A stretch of 38,068 nt of DNA from Sphingomonas sp. (GTDB lineage Bacteria > Pseudomonadota > Alphaproteobacteria > Sphingomonadales > Sphingomonadaceae): NCBI GenBank assembly GCA_025936675.1, contig JAICSX010000018.1, forward strand, positions 1 to 38,068. The letters are read 5' to 3'. Below, one piece after another: positions 25,252-32,294 of this stretch. Position 1 is the stretch's first letter; every line of letters starts with the position of its first letter. The translations under genes and the position numbers were made by a program. A model generated the notes under the pieces. The model was not told where the DNA came from. It did no database searches and worked only from the letters and a program-made list of their open reading frames with translations.

Positions 25252-26611
25252 GCTTCTCCATGCGCCGGTAGAGCGCGCCGCGCGACAGGCCGAGCTCTGC
25301 GGCGGCGAGCGACACGTTGAAATGATGCATCCTGAGCGCCCGCTCGATCATCTGCTTTTCGAGCTGGTCGAGGTTGAGGGTCTCGGTGACCGCCGCGACG
25401 GACGCAGCCTGTGAGCGCGTGGGGAGCGGGAAGTCGTCGAGGCGGTAGCTATCGCCGTCGGCCATGATTACCGCGCGCTCGGCGGCATGGCGCAAGGCGC
25501 GGACGTTGCCGGGCCAGTCGTGCGCGACCAGCACTTCCAGAACGTCCGCGGGTATCTTACGCTGCGGCTTATCGTACTTCTTGGAATATAGACCCAGATA
25601 ATGGTCGAGCAGGATGGGCACGTCTTCGCGCCGCTCGCGCAACGGCGGCAGCTCGATCTCGATCGTATTGAGCCGAAACAGGAGATCCTGGCGGAAGCGC
25701 TTTTCGTCGGCGAGTTGCGCAGGCGATGCATTGGTTGCAGCGACGACGCGGACGTCGATGGGGACCGGCTTGTTTGCGCCGACTGGCACCACTTCTCGCT
25801 GCTCAAGCGCAGTCAGCAGCTTGGGCTGGAGGTGAAGCGGCAAATTGCCGATTTCATCCAGGAAAAGCGTGCTTTGGTCGGCGGCCTTGAGCCGCCCCAT
25901 CCGCTCGCTGTCTGCGCCGGTGAAGGCGCCTTTGACATGACCGAACAACTCGGACTCAAACAAAGTCTCCGCGGTCGCGCCGAGGTCCACGGAGACCATC
26001 GGATGGCCGCTGCGACGCGACAGCCGGTGGATCTCGCGCGCGACGATCTCCTTGCCTGTGCCGTTCTCGCCGAGGATCAGGACGTTGGCGTCGGTCGGCG
26101 CAGCGCGATCGATCAGCATCCGCACCCGATCCATTGCGGCCGATTTGCCGAGTAGGGGCGTATCGGTGGTCGGCGCGAGTTCGGACGCTCTGCCTCGCTC
26201 GGTCTTGGCGTCGATCCGACTACGGCGGAGCGCCGCGGCGCTCCGGACCGTCGCTGACAGGCGCTCGTTGCTCCATGGCTTGGCGACGAAGTCGCTCGCC
26301 CCGGCCTTTAGCGCCTCGACGGCGATCGACACGGCGCCGTGCGCGGTGATGATCACCACCGCCGCATCGGGCTCGAGCTGCATGATGCGCGACAGGAAGT
26401 TGAGCCCCTCACGGCCATCGGTCGCTCCACGCTCGAAGTTGAGATCAAGCAGAATCGCGTCCGGGCTCTCGCTCTTAAGCAGCGGAAGCAGCTCGGCGGG
26501 CGAACCCAGCGTCTCGATCCGCTCGAATAGGTCGCGAAGCGCCAGGCGCGCGGCGAGCGCGATATCCGGATCATCGTCGACGACGACGGCAAGGCTGAAC
26601 GGTTGCGTCAC
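25241..26611 (-). CDS. Sigma-54-dependent response regulator (NtrC family)
   Basis: A 456-residue activator. The receiver domain (1-120) has VVDDDPD, phospho-acceptor Asp56 in LLDLNF, and Lys111. The AAA+ domain (about 150-380) has Walker A GENGTGKE (181-188), the sigma-54 contact loop GAFTGA (228-233) and Walker B TLFLDEIG (248-255). A Fis-type helix-turn-helix ends the protein (LAAAELGLSRGALYRRMEKHGL region). The start is GTG at 26611, with GGAAG upstream. It diverges from the exporter operon, whose promoter is of the sigma-54 type and is flanked by palindromes, so it very probably activates that operon. Confidence 0.95.
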   Translation of the reverse strand: MTQPFSLAVVVDDDPDIALAARLALRDLFERIETLGSPAELLPLLKSESPDAILLDLNFERGATDGREGLNFLSRIMQLEPDAAVVIITAHGAVSIAVEALKAGASDFVAKPWSNERLSATVRSAAALRRSRIDAKTERGRASELAPTTDTPLLGKSAAMDRVRMLIDRAAPTDANVLILGENGTGKEIVAREIHRLSRRSGHPMVSVDLGATAETLFESELFGHVKGAFTGADSERMGRLKAADQSTLFLDEIGNLPLHLQPKLLTALEQREVVPVGANKPVPIDVRVVAATNASPAQLADEKRFRQDLLFRLNTIEIELPPLRERREDVPILLDHYLGLYSKKYDKPQRKIPADVLEVLVAHDWPGNVRALRHAAERAVIMADGDSYRLDDFPLPTRSQAASVAAVTETLNLDQLEKQMIERALRMHHFNVSLAAAELGLSRGALYRRMEKHGL

Positions 26612-26630
26612 GCTACTTCCGTAGCGCTGC

Positions 26631-26655
26631 TGTCCGGAAACGAACAGTGGCGGAC
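26631..26655. promoter_or_regulatory. Candidate regulator site, spaced inverted repeat
   Basis: TGTCCGGAA (26631-26639) and CGGAC (26651-26655) form a spaced inverted repeat, just upstream of the sigma-54 promoter and close to the response-regulator start. The same TGTCCG/CGGAC words recur in the perfect dyad at 26767. Confidence 0.4.
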
Positions 26656-26678
26656 TTCAATTTCCGCCTGCAGCCATT

Positions 26679-26694
26679 TGGCACAGCGCTTGCA
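26679..26694 (+). promoter_or_regulatory. Sigma-54 (-24/-12) promoter of the exporter operon
   Basis: TGGCACAGCGCTTGCA carries TGGCAC, a 5-bp spacer and TTGCA, matching the sigma-54 consensus in sequence and spacing. The predicted transcript start is near 26705, giving a leader of about 157 nt before the adaptor gene. A sigma-54 activator is encoded on the opposite strand. Confidence 0.85.
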
Positions 26695-26766
26695 GCGATA
26701 AGGGTCATGAATGCTGTGCCGAATTTACCCCGCAGAGGGAAATCGCCCGAGAAGACGGTTCTGGCC

Positions 26767-26784
26767 GTGTCCGCTTCCGGACAC
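26767..26784. promoter_or_regulatory. Perfect palindrome downstream of the sigma-54 promoter
   Basis: GTGTCCGCTTCCGGACAC has 7-bp arms and a 4-bp centre. It repeats the TGTCCGGAA word found upstream at 26631. Probably a binding site of the adjacent response regulator, about 60-80 bp into the transcribed leader. Confidence 0.5.
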
Positions 26785-26809
26785 TCACTGCCCACAGGTG
26801 GACAGTGAG
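26784..26809. promoter_or_regulatory. Second long palindrome in the exporter leader
   Basis: CTCACTGCCCAC (26784-26795) faces GTGGACAGTGAG (26798-26809): 12-bp arms with one mismatch and a 2-bp centre. It abuts the previous palindrome and may be a second activator site or an RNA hairpin in the leader. Confidence 0.5.
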
Positions 26810-26861
26810 GCTCGTAGAATTGCGCCAGAAGGCACCCACCGAAGCCGTCAGCGGCGGCGCG

Positions 26862-28118
26862 ATGGACCGCGTCATCCTTCGCAAGCGGATCGACAAGAGG
26901 ATTTTCATCGGCGGTGCGGCCGCCGCTGTGTTGCTGCTGATCTTTCTTTTCTGGATGTTCGCCCCGCGCTCCGACGCCGTCTCGGTCAATCGCGACCGCC
27001 TCGCCATTGGAGAAGTGCGGTCGGGAACATTCGACGATTTCCTGCCGCTTCGCGCTCGAGTCACGCCGCTCGTGACGGTCTATCTTGACGCGGTCGAGGG
27101 CGGCCGGGTCGACAAGAAATTGGTCGAGGACGGTGCACAGGTTACGCAAGGCCAGCTGCTCGCGGTCCTGTCGAATGCCGAGCTCCAGCTCTCGACTTTG
27201 GAAAAGCAGGCCGAGGTCGAGCAGCAGCTCAACAATATGCGTAGCCAGGAGCTGGCGCTGAGCCAGACGCGAAACTCGAACCTTCGCGACCTTAATCAGG
27301 CGCAAACCGATCTCGCCAAGGCCCGGCGCCAGTACGACCTCTACAAGCCGCTCGCGGAGAGGGGCTTCGTCGCGATGAAAACCTTCAACGACGCGAAGGA
27401 CGACCTCGAATATCAAACAAAGCGGCTGGAGATCCTCAAGCACAGCATAGCCCAGGACGAAGGCCTGCAGTCGAGCCAGCTCGGGCAGTTGCGCGCGGCG
27501 GCATCCTCGCTCAACAGCAGCATGGGGGTTGCCCAGGGGAGCCTTAGCCAGCTGAACATCCGCGCACCCGTCACAGGCGAATTGAGCGGCTTCGACATCC
27601 AGCTTGGCCAGTCGCTCCAGCAGGGCGAGCGCATCGGCCAGATCGACAGCGCCGGCGGCAACAAACTCCAGGCGGACGTCGATGAATATTATCTCGGTCG
27701 GGTGGCCGTCGGGCAGACCGCAACGGCGGACGTCGATGGCAAAACCTATCGGATGAAAGTCGGCAAGGTCTATCCGCAGGTCCGCAACGGCCAGTTCCAG
27801 ATCGACCTCATGTTCGACGGGCCGGCGCCGGCTTCCGTACAGCGCGGCCAGACGATCCAGGCCAAGCTGACCATCGGCGATTCATCGAAAGCGGTGATGA
27901 TCCCCAACGGCGCCTTCTTCAACGACACGGGCGGCAACTGGGTGTTCGTCGTCGACCGGAGCGGCCGCGGCGCGTCGAAGCGCCAAGTCCAGCTGGGCCG
28001 CCGCAACGCAGACTTCATCGAGGTGCTCGGCGGGCTCTCTCCGGGCGAGCAAGTGATCACCTCATCCTACACCGGCCTTACCGACAAGAACCACCTCACC
28101 TTCAGCTCCGGCGAGTAA
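26862..28118 (+). CDS. HlyD/MacA-type periplasmic adaptor subunit
   Basis: A membrane-fusion protein of 418 residues linking an inner-membrane transporter to an outer-membrane channel. One N-terminal helix (about 14-34) is followed by a lipoyl-type half motif, a long alpha-helical hairpin (about 110-210, Gln/Leu-rich coiled coil), the second lipoyl half (LNIRAPVTGELSGFDIQLGQ) and a beta-barrel domain. The ATG at 26862 is preferred; the in-frame GTG at 26805 lies inside a palindrome. Gene order adaptor, ATPase, permease points to a MacAB-like tripartite exporter. The TolC homologue at 32295 is a possible, unproven, outer partner. Confidence 0.9.
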   Translation: MDRVILRKRIDKRIFIGGAAAAVLLLIFLFWMFAPRSDAVSVNRDRLAIGEVRSGTFDDFLPLRARVTPLVTVYLDAVEGGRVDKKLVEDGAQVTQGQLLAVLSNAELQLSTLEKQAEVEQQLNNMRSQELALSQTRNSNLRDLNQAQTDLAKARRQYDLYKPLAERGFVAMKTFNDAKDDLEYQTKRLEILKHSIAQDEGLQSSQLGQLRAAASSLNSSMGVAQGSLSQLNIRAPVTGELSGFDIQLGQSLQQGERIGQIDSAGGNKLQADVDEYYLGRVAVGQTATADVDGKTYRMKVGKVYPQVRNGQFQIDLMFDGPAPASVQRGQTIQAKLTIGDSSKAVMIPNGAFFNDTGGNWVFVVDRSGRGASKRQVQLGRRNADFIEVLGGLSPGEQVITSSYTGLTDKNHLTFSSGE

Positions 28119-28132
28119 GAAAGGAATCCCTC

Positions 28133-28813
28133 GTGCTGACCATGACCGGCCTCACCAAGACCTACCGCACCGATACCGTCGAGACGACCGCGCTCGACAG
28201 CGTCGACCTCGATATCGCGGACGGCGAATTCGTCGCAATCATGGGGCCGTCGGGCTGCGGCAAGTCGACCCTGCTCAACGTCATGGGCATGCTCGATAGC
28301 CCGACGGCCGGCAGCTATGTCTTCAACGGGCATGAGGTCGCTGGCTTAAGTGAAACGCAGCTCGCCGAGACCCGAAAGAGCAACATCGGCTTCATCTTCC
28401 AGAGCTTCAACCTGGTCGACGAGCTGACCGTCCGAGAGAATGTCGAGCTCGCTTTGCTCTACCACAATTACCCCGCCTCGGAGCGCAAGGGGCGCGTCGA
28501 ACGGGTGCTCGACAAGGTCGGTATCGCGCACCGCGCCAAGCACCGGCCGACGCAGCTGTCGGGCGGCCAGCAGCAGCGCGTCGCCGTCGCCCGCGCTTTG
28601 GTCGGCGAGCCCAAGCTGATCCTCGCCGACGAGCCGACCGGCAACCTCGACACCGCGCATGGCGAAGAGGTCATGCGGATGCTTCGCCAGCTCAATCAGG
28701 AGGGATCGACCATCGTCATGGTCACCCACTCGCCCGCGCATGCGGATTTCGCGAACCGCGTCGTCAACATGCTCGACGGCCGCATCCTCCAGGAGCGGCG
28801 CCGCGCCGCCTGA
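28133..28813 (+). CDS. ABC transporter ATPase, LolD/MacB type
   Basis: A 226-residue ATPase. Walker A is GPSGCGKST (38-46), the Q loop Gln90 lies in FIFQSFNL, the signature is [15 protein letters not shown] (142-156) and Walker B is [13 protein letters not shown] (162-174), followed by the switch His in VTHSPAHA. The TGNLDT and [15 protein letters not shown] features mark the LolD/MacB/FtsE branch that drives FtsX-type permeases. The start is GTG at 28133 after AAAGGA; an in-frame ATG lies 9 bp later. It is 14 bp downstream of the adaptor. Confidence 0.94.
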   Translation: MLTMTGLTKTYRTDTVETTALDSVDLDIADGEFVAIMGPSGCGKSTLLNVMGMLDSPTAGSYVFNGHEVAGLSETQLAETRKSNIGFIFQSFNLVDELTVRENVELALLYHNYPASERKGRVERVLDKVGIAHRAKHRPTQLSGGQQQRVAVARALVGEPKLILADEPTGNLDTAHGEEVMRMLRQLNQEGSTIVMVTHSPAHADFANRVVNMLDGRILQERRRAA

Positions 28814-28850
28814 CGTCAAAAGGAATCCTCTCTTGCAAAGGACAGTCACC

Positions 28851-31343
28851 ATGTGGCGAAACTACTGGACGGTCGCGGTTCGCGCGCTTGCCAAGAGCAA
28901 GACCTATTCGATCATCAACATCGCGGGCCTGGCGATCGGCATGGCCGCATGCGTGATGATCCTGCTCTACGTCCGCTACGAGCAGAGCTACGACAATTGG
29001 CTGCCGAACGCGGCGAACACCTACCAGTTTCAGGCTTGGTATCCGCATCCCAAAGAGGGCGACCCGATGCTGTCGCAGATGTCGGCGTACGTCTCGAAAG
29101 CGGCGGTCAAGAAGGATTTCCCGCAGATCGAGCGCGCTGGGTACCTCCTCGGCTCAAGCCCGGTCATCATCAAAGACGGGCAGGCATCGTCAACGGAAGA
29201 CTATGGCATTACCGACGATGATTTCCTGAAGGTCGTCGAGCTACCAATGCTCTCAGGAACGACGCTCACCTCCGATAACACGGCAGTCCTTTCCCAGTCC
29301 GAGGCGATCAAGCGCTTCGGCACGGACCAGGTGCTTGGCCGCACCATCACGGCGGTCTCCAAGGGAATTTCACACGATTACAAGATTAACGGCGTGTTCA
29401 AGGATATCCCCAAGAATTCCCATCTGAAGCTCAACGGAATCCTCCGCACCGACTTCAACGCTTATTGGGCCGACATCCCGGAATTCCTAACCCAGTGGGG
29501 CTGGCAGTCGGGCTGGGTCTATTTGAAGCTTCGGCCGGGCACGGACGTCGCTCAGATGCAGGCGCAGGAACCGGCATGGGAGAAGCGCAACATCGCCGAC
29601 GAGTTCATGGACGGCGTCAAGTACAACCAGGGTGATGACCAGGACTGGCACTTCGTCAACGTTCGCGACGTCCACCTCGGCAAGGGCCAGAACGGCTCGA
29701 TGACACCGGGCAATGACCGCCAGACCATGACGACCTTCGCCATCATCGCAATGCTGATCCTCGGGATGGCCGTGGTGAACTTCACGAATCTAGCCACAGC
29801 CCGAGCAAGCCAGCGCGCCCGCGAAGTTGCGCTTCGGAAAGTCCTAGGCGCGACCCGCAGGCAGCTGATCGTTCAGTTCGTCGCGGAGTCGATCCTGATC
29901 TCCGCTGTCGCGATGCTGATCGCGCTCGCGCTGGTCGAGTTGCTGGTGAGGCCCTTCGCCGCGTTCCTGGATGCGGGCCTTACGCTCGATTATTTTGGGC
30001 GCGGGGGAATCCTGTTGCCGGCAATCGGAATCACCTTGCTCGTCGGGATCATCAGCGGAATCTATCCGGCATTCTTCCTGTCGCGCTTCCAGCCGGCGCA
30101 GGTCCTCAAGGCCAATCGCTCGGCGGCGGAAACGCCCGGATCGGGACGCCTGCGCGCCGCCCTCGTCGTGCTTCAGTTCGCCGTTTCCATCGGCCTCATC
30201 ATCTGCACGGGGGTCGTTTATGCGCAGACCGTCTACGCGCGCACTGCCGATCCTGGATACAAGCGAGACCATATCCTTCAGGTCGAGAATATCGGCAGAC
30301 AGGAGCTTCTCGCCACCGACGAAACGATCGCTGAACAGATGAAGAAGATCCCAGGCGTCGTCGCCGTCGGTCGCACCGGCCTCGGCGTCTCCACCGGCAA
30401 TCACAATACGACCGGGGTCGTTTTGCCAGGGACCGTGAAGAGCATCGATATTGGGAAATACGAGGTCGACCAGGGCTATTTTGACGCCATGGGACTGAAG
30501 CTCGTGGCAGGGCGCTGGTTCGACGCGAACCGCGAGATGGACGACCAGACCGTTCCCTTCCCCACGGACCTTGCGGCGGAGCGAGCAATGGCCGCCCGCG
30601 GTGCCAACATCGTCATCAATGAGCTCGCGGTGAAGCGACTCGGATTCAAGTCGCCGCAGGACGCGCTTGGCAAGGTTGTCCGCAACGAGCTCTATACCCG
30701 TGGTACCGGAACAGCGAACCTGACCATCATCGGAGTTGTCGGCGACACCAGGTTCCGTTCTGCTCGCGACGCAATGGAACCGTACATGTTCCTGAAGTCG
30801 AGGCATGGCTTGGGCTGGATGGATATCCGCTATCGCGGTGACCCGGCGCAGGTTCGTGCTGCCGTCGAACAGAAGTGGAAGGAACTCGCTCCGACCGTTC
30901 CTTTCGAGGCGAAGTACAGCGAGGACATCGTCAAGGACCTGTACAAGGCTGAGAATTCACGTGCCCAGATCTTTGCGGCTTTCTCGCTCCTCGCCGTGAT
31001 CATTGGCTGCCTCGGACTGTTCGGCCTCGCGTCATTCACCGCCGAACGGCGCACTAAGGAGATCGGCATCCGCAAGGTGCTTGGCGCCCGAACGAGGGAC
31101 ATCGTGCAGCTGCTGGTGTGGCAGTTCAGCCGGCCCGTGATCATCGCGAACATCATTGCGTGGCCGATCGCGTGGTGGATGATGCGCGACTGGCTCAATA
31201 CCTTCGACCAGCGCATTTCGCTGACACCGGTGCCGTTCATCGTCGCGGCCGCGGTTGCGCTCGGCATCGCGATTGCGACGGTCGTCGGCCACGCAGTGAA
31301 GGTCGCTCGGGCCAATCCGATCCACGCCCTTCGGTACGAATGA
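28851..31343 (+). CDS. FtsX/MacB-type ABC permease, tandem double-length form
   Basis: An 830-residue permease made of two FtsX units. Helices: about 20-42, 293-315, 341-365, 385-410 and 435-460 in the first half and its junction; 704-730, 753-778 and 790-812 in the second. Large periplasmic MacB-like domains lie at about 45-290 and 460-700. The repeated EVALRKVLGATRRQLIVQF and EIGIRKVLGARTRDIVQLL segments are the cytoplasmic coupling helices of each half. The N-terminus (INIAGLAIGMAACVMILLYVRYE) resembles permeases common in Bacteroidetes. ATG at 28851 is used; an in-frame TTG at 28833 after AAAGGAATCC is an alternative. It would pair with the ATPase as a mechanotransmission exporter of peptides, lipids or toxins. 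Confidence 0.9.
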   Translation: MWRNYWTVAVRALAKSKTYSIINIAGLAIGMAACVMILLYVRYEQSYDNWLPNAANTYQFQAWYPHPKEGDPMLSQMSAYVSKAAVKKDFPQIERAGYLLGSSPVIIKDGQASSTEDYGITDDDFLKVVELPMLSGTTLTSDNTAVLSQSEAIKRFGTDQVLGRTITAVSKGISHDYKINGVFKDIPKNSHLKLNGILRTDFNAYWADIPEFLTQWGWQSGWVYLKLRPGTDVAQMQAQEPAWEKRNIADEFMDGVKYNQGDDQDWHFVNVRDVHLGKGQNGSMTPGNDRQTMTTFAIIAMLILGMAVVNFTNLATARASQRAREVALRKVLGATRRQLIVQFVAESILISAVAMLIALALVELLVRPFAAFLDAGLTLDYFGRGGILLPAIGITLLVGIISGIYPAFFLSRFQPAQVLKANRSAAETPGSGRLRAALVVLQFAVSIGLIICTGVVYAQTVYARTADPGYKRDHILQVENIGRQELLATDETIAEQMKKIPGVVAVGRTGLGVSTGNHNTTGVVLPGTVKSIDIGKYEVDQGYFDAMGLKLVAGRWFDANREMDDQTVPFPTDLAAERAMAARGANIVINELAVKRLGFKSPQDALGKVVRNELYTRGTGTANLTIIGVVGDTRFRSARDAMEPYMFLKSRHGLGWMDIRYRGDPAQVRAAVEQKWKELAPTVPFEAKYSEDIVKDLYKAENSRAQIFAAFSLLAVIIGCLGLFGLASFTAERRTKEIGIRKVLGARTRDIVQLLVWQFSRPVIIANIIAWPIAWWMMRDWLNTFDQRISLTPVPFIVAAAVALGIAIATVVGHAVKVARANPIHALRYE

Positions 31344-31359
31344 GTGGATAGAAGGTGCG

Positions 31360-31433
31360 TGGAGGCCCGAGCCGGAATCGAACCGGCGTGCAAGGATTTG
31401 CAGTCCTCTGCGTAACCACTCCGCCATCGGGCC
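31360..31433 (-). tRNA. tRNA-Cys (anticodon GCA)
   Basis: The minus strand folds as a tRNA of 74 nt including an encoded CCA. The acceptor arms GGCCCGA and TCGGGCC pair perfectly, the T loop GTTCGATTC is standard, and the anticodon GCA is at 31399-31401 in loop CTGCAAA. The discriminator base is U, an identity element for cysteine. It converges on the permease gene, 16 bp away. Confidence 0.97.
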
Positions 31434-31437
31434 GAAG

Positions 31438-31469
31438 GAGCGGGCTCGCTTTGGCGCGAGCGTCCGCTC
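31438..31469 (-). other. Long hairpin in the tRNA-Cys 5' leader
   Basis: GAGCGG+GCTCGC (31438-31449) pairs with GCGAGC+CCGCTC (31456-31469) around a 6-nt loop with one 2-nt bulge: 12 bp, all G-C rich. It ends 4 nt from the mature 5' end of tRNA-Cys. There is no T run on either strand, so it is not an ordinary terminator. Confidence 0.55.
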
Positions 31470-31599
31470 ACGGTCAAGCCCTTCATTCAGGCGAGTGACG
31501 CCGCTTGTCGGTTCGTCTTTCGATGAATGATGGTTGGCGGGAATGGCAGTGACCGATATGAGCGCCCGACGACCGCTTCAGCGTTCCTTTCGCACAAGC

Positions 31600-31630
31600 T
31601 TGAACTCTAGGTGTATTACTGGCATATAAC
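31600..31630 (+). promoter_or_regulatory. Possible promoter giving a leaderless transcript
   Basis: TTGAAC (31600-31605) and TATAAC (31625-31630) are separated by 19 bp. Transcription would begin at or next to the ATG at 31635, which has no SD. The wide spacer keeps confidence low. Between the tRNA leader hairpin and here nothing else is seen. Confidence 0.35.
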
Positions 31631-31634
31631 AGCT

Positions 31635-32285
31635 ATGACCGTGCAGAGCCCAATTCCTGATTTTGCAGCCGCGCGCGAAGCGATGGTCGAGAGCCAGCTG
31701 AGGCCGCAGGGTGTTACCGATCCTGCGGTGCTCGCCGCGATGGGCACGATCGAGCGCGAACGCTTTCTGCCTAGTCACACTCGGCCGCTTGCCTATGTCG
31801 ATCGCGCCGTATCTATCGGCGAAGGGCGGTATCTTCCTGCTCCCCCGGTGCTTGGGCAGCTGCTGACGCAGATGATGCCGCTCCCCGGTCAGCGCGCGCT
31901 GGTGATTGGAGCCGGTACGGGCTATTCGTCGGCGGTCCTCCAGCGGATGGGCGTCCAGGTGACTGCGCTCGAGTCCGCATCCGCTCTCGCAGCCGAGGCG
32001 CGAAAGATGGGTGTTGAGGTTGTCGAGGGGCCGTTGGAGGCTGGCTGGGCCGATCTTGCCCCATATGAGCAGATCCTGATCGACGGAGCCGTGGAATATA
32101 TTCCCGACGCGATCGTCGAGCAGCTTGCTGACGGAGGTCGTCTTGGCACCGCCATCATCGACCGCGGGATCACGCGGCTGGTGATCGGGCGGAAGGCAGG
32201 CGGCGCCTTCGGTACTTTGTCGATCGGTGACGCGGGGGTTCCGGCACTTCCGGGCTTCAGCCGGCCGAAAGAATTCATTTTCTAG
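31635..32285 (+). CDS. Protein-L-isoaspartate O-methyltransferase-like protein
   Basis: A 216-residue SAM-dependent methyltransferase. The N-terminal helix MVESQLRPQGVTDPAVLAAM and the SAM loop LVIGAGTGYSSAVL (89-102) are those of the PIMT family. The substrate-binding motif usually written GxGQTIS is here GEGRYLPAP (62-70), so the residues normally contacting isoaspartate are not conserved. It may be a divergent PIMT with another target. The ATG at 31635 is used because upstream codons read an unlikely N-terminus. It is 9 bp before the TolC gene, an arrangement seen in other alphaproteobacteria. Confidence 0.85.
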   Translation: MTVQSPIPDFAAAREAMVESQLRPQGVTDPAVLAAMGTIERERFLPSHTRPLAYVDRAVSIGEGRYLPAPPVLGQLLTQMMPLPGQRALVIGAGTGYSSAVLQRMGVQVTALESASALAAEARKMGVEVVEGPLEAGWADLAPYEQILIDGAVEYIPDAIVEQLADGGRLGTAIIDRGITRLVIGRKAGGAFGTLSIGDAGVPALPGFSRPKEFIF

Positions 32286-32294
32286 GGGGCACGG

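Noticed and set aside
26805..26861. Upstream GTG start for the adaptor protein
   Set aside because: It falls inside a palindrome and adds 19 residues before a normal start; no SD precedes it.
31360..31433. tRNA-Cys as an integration site
   Set aside because: No integrase, no repeated tRNA 3' end and no change in gene character on either side.
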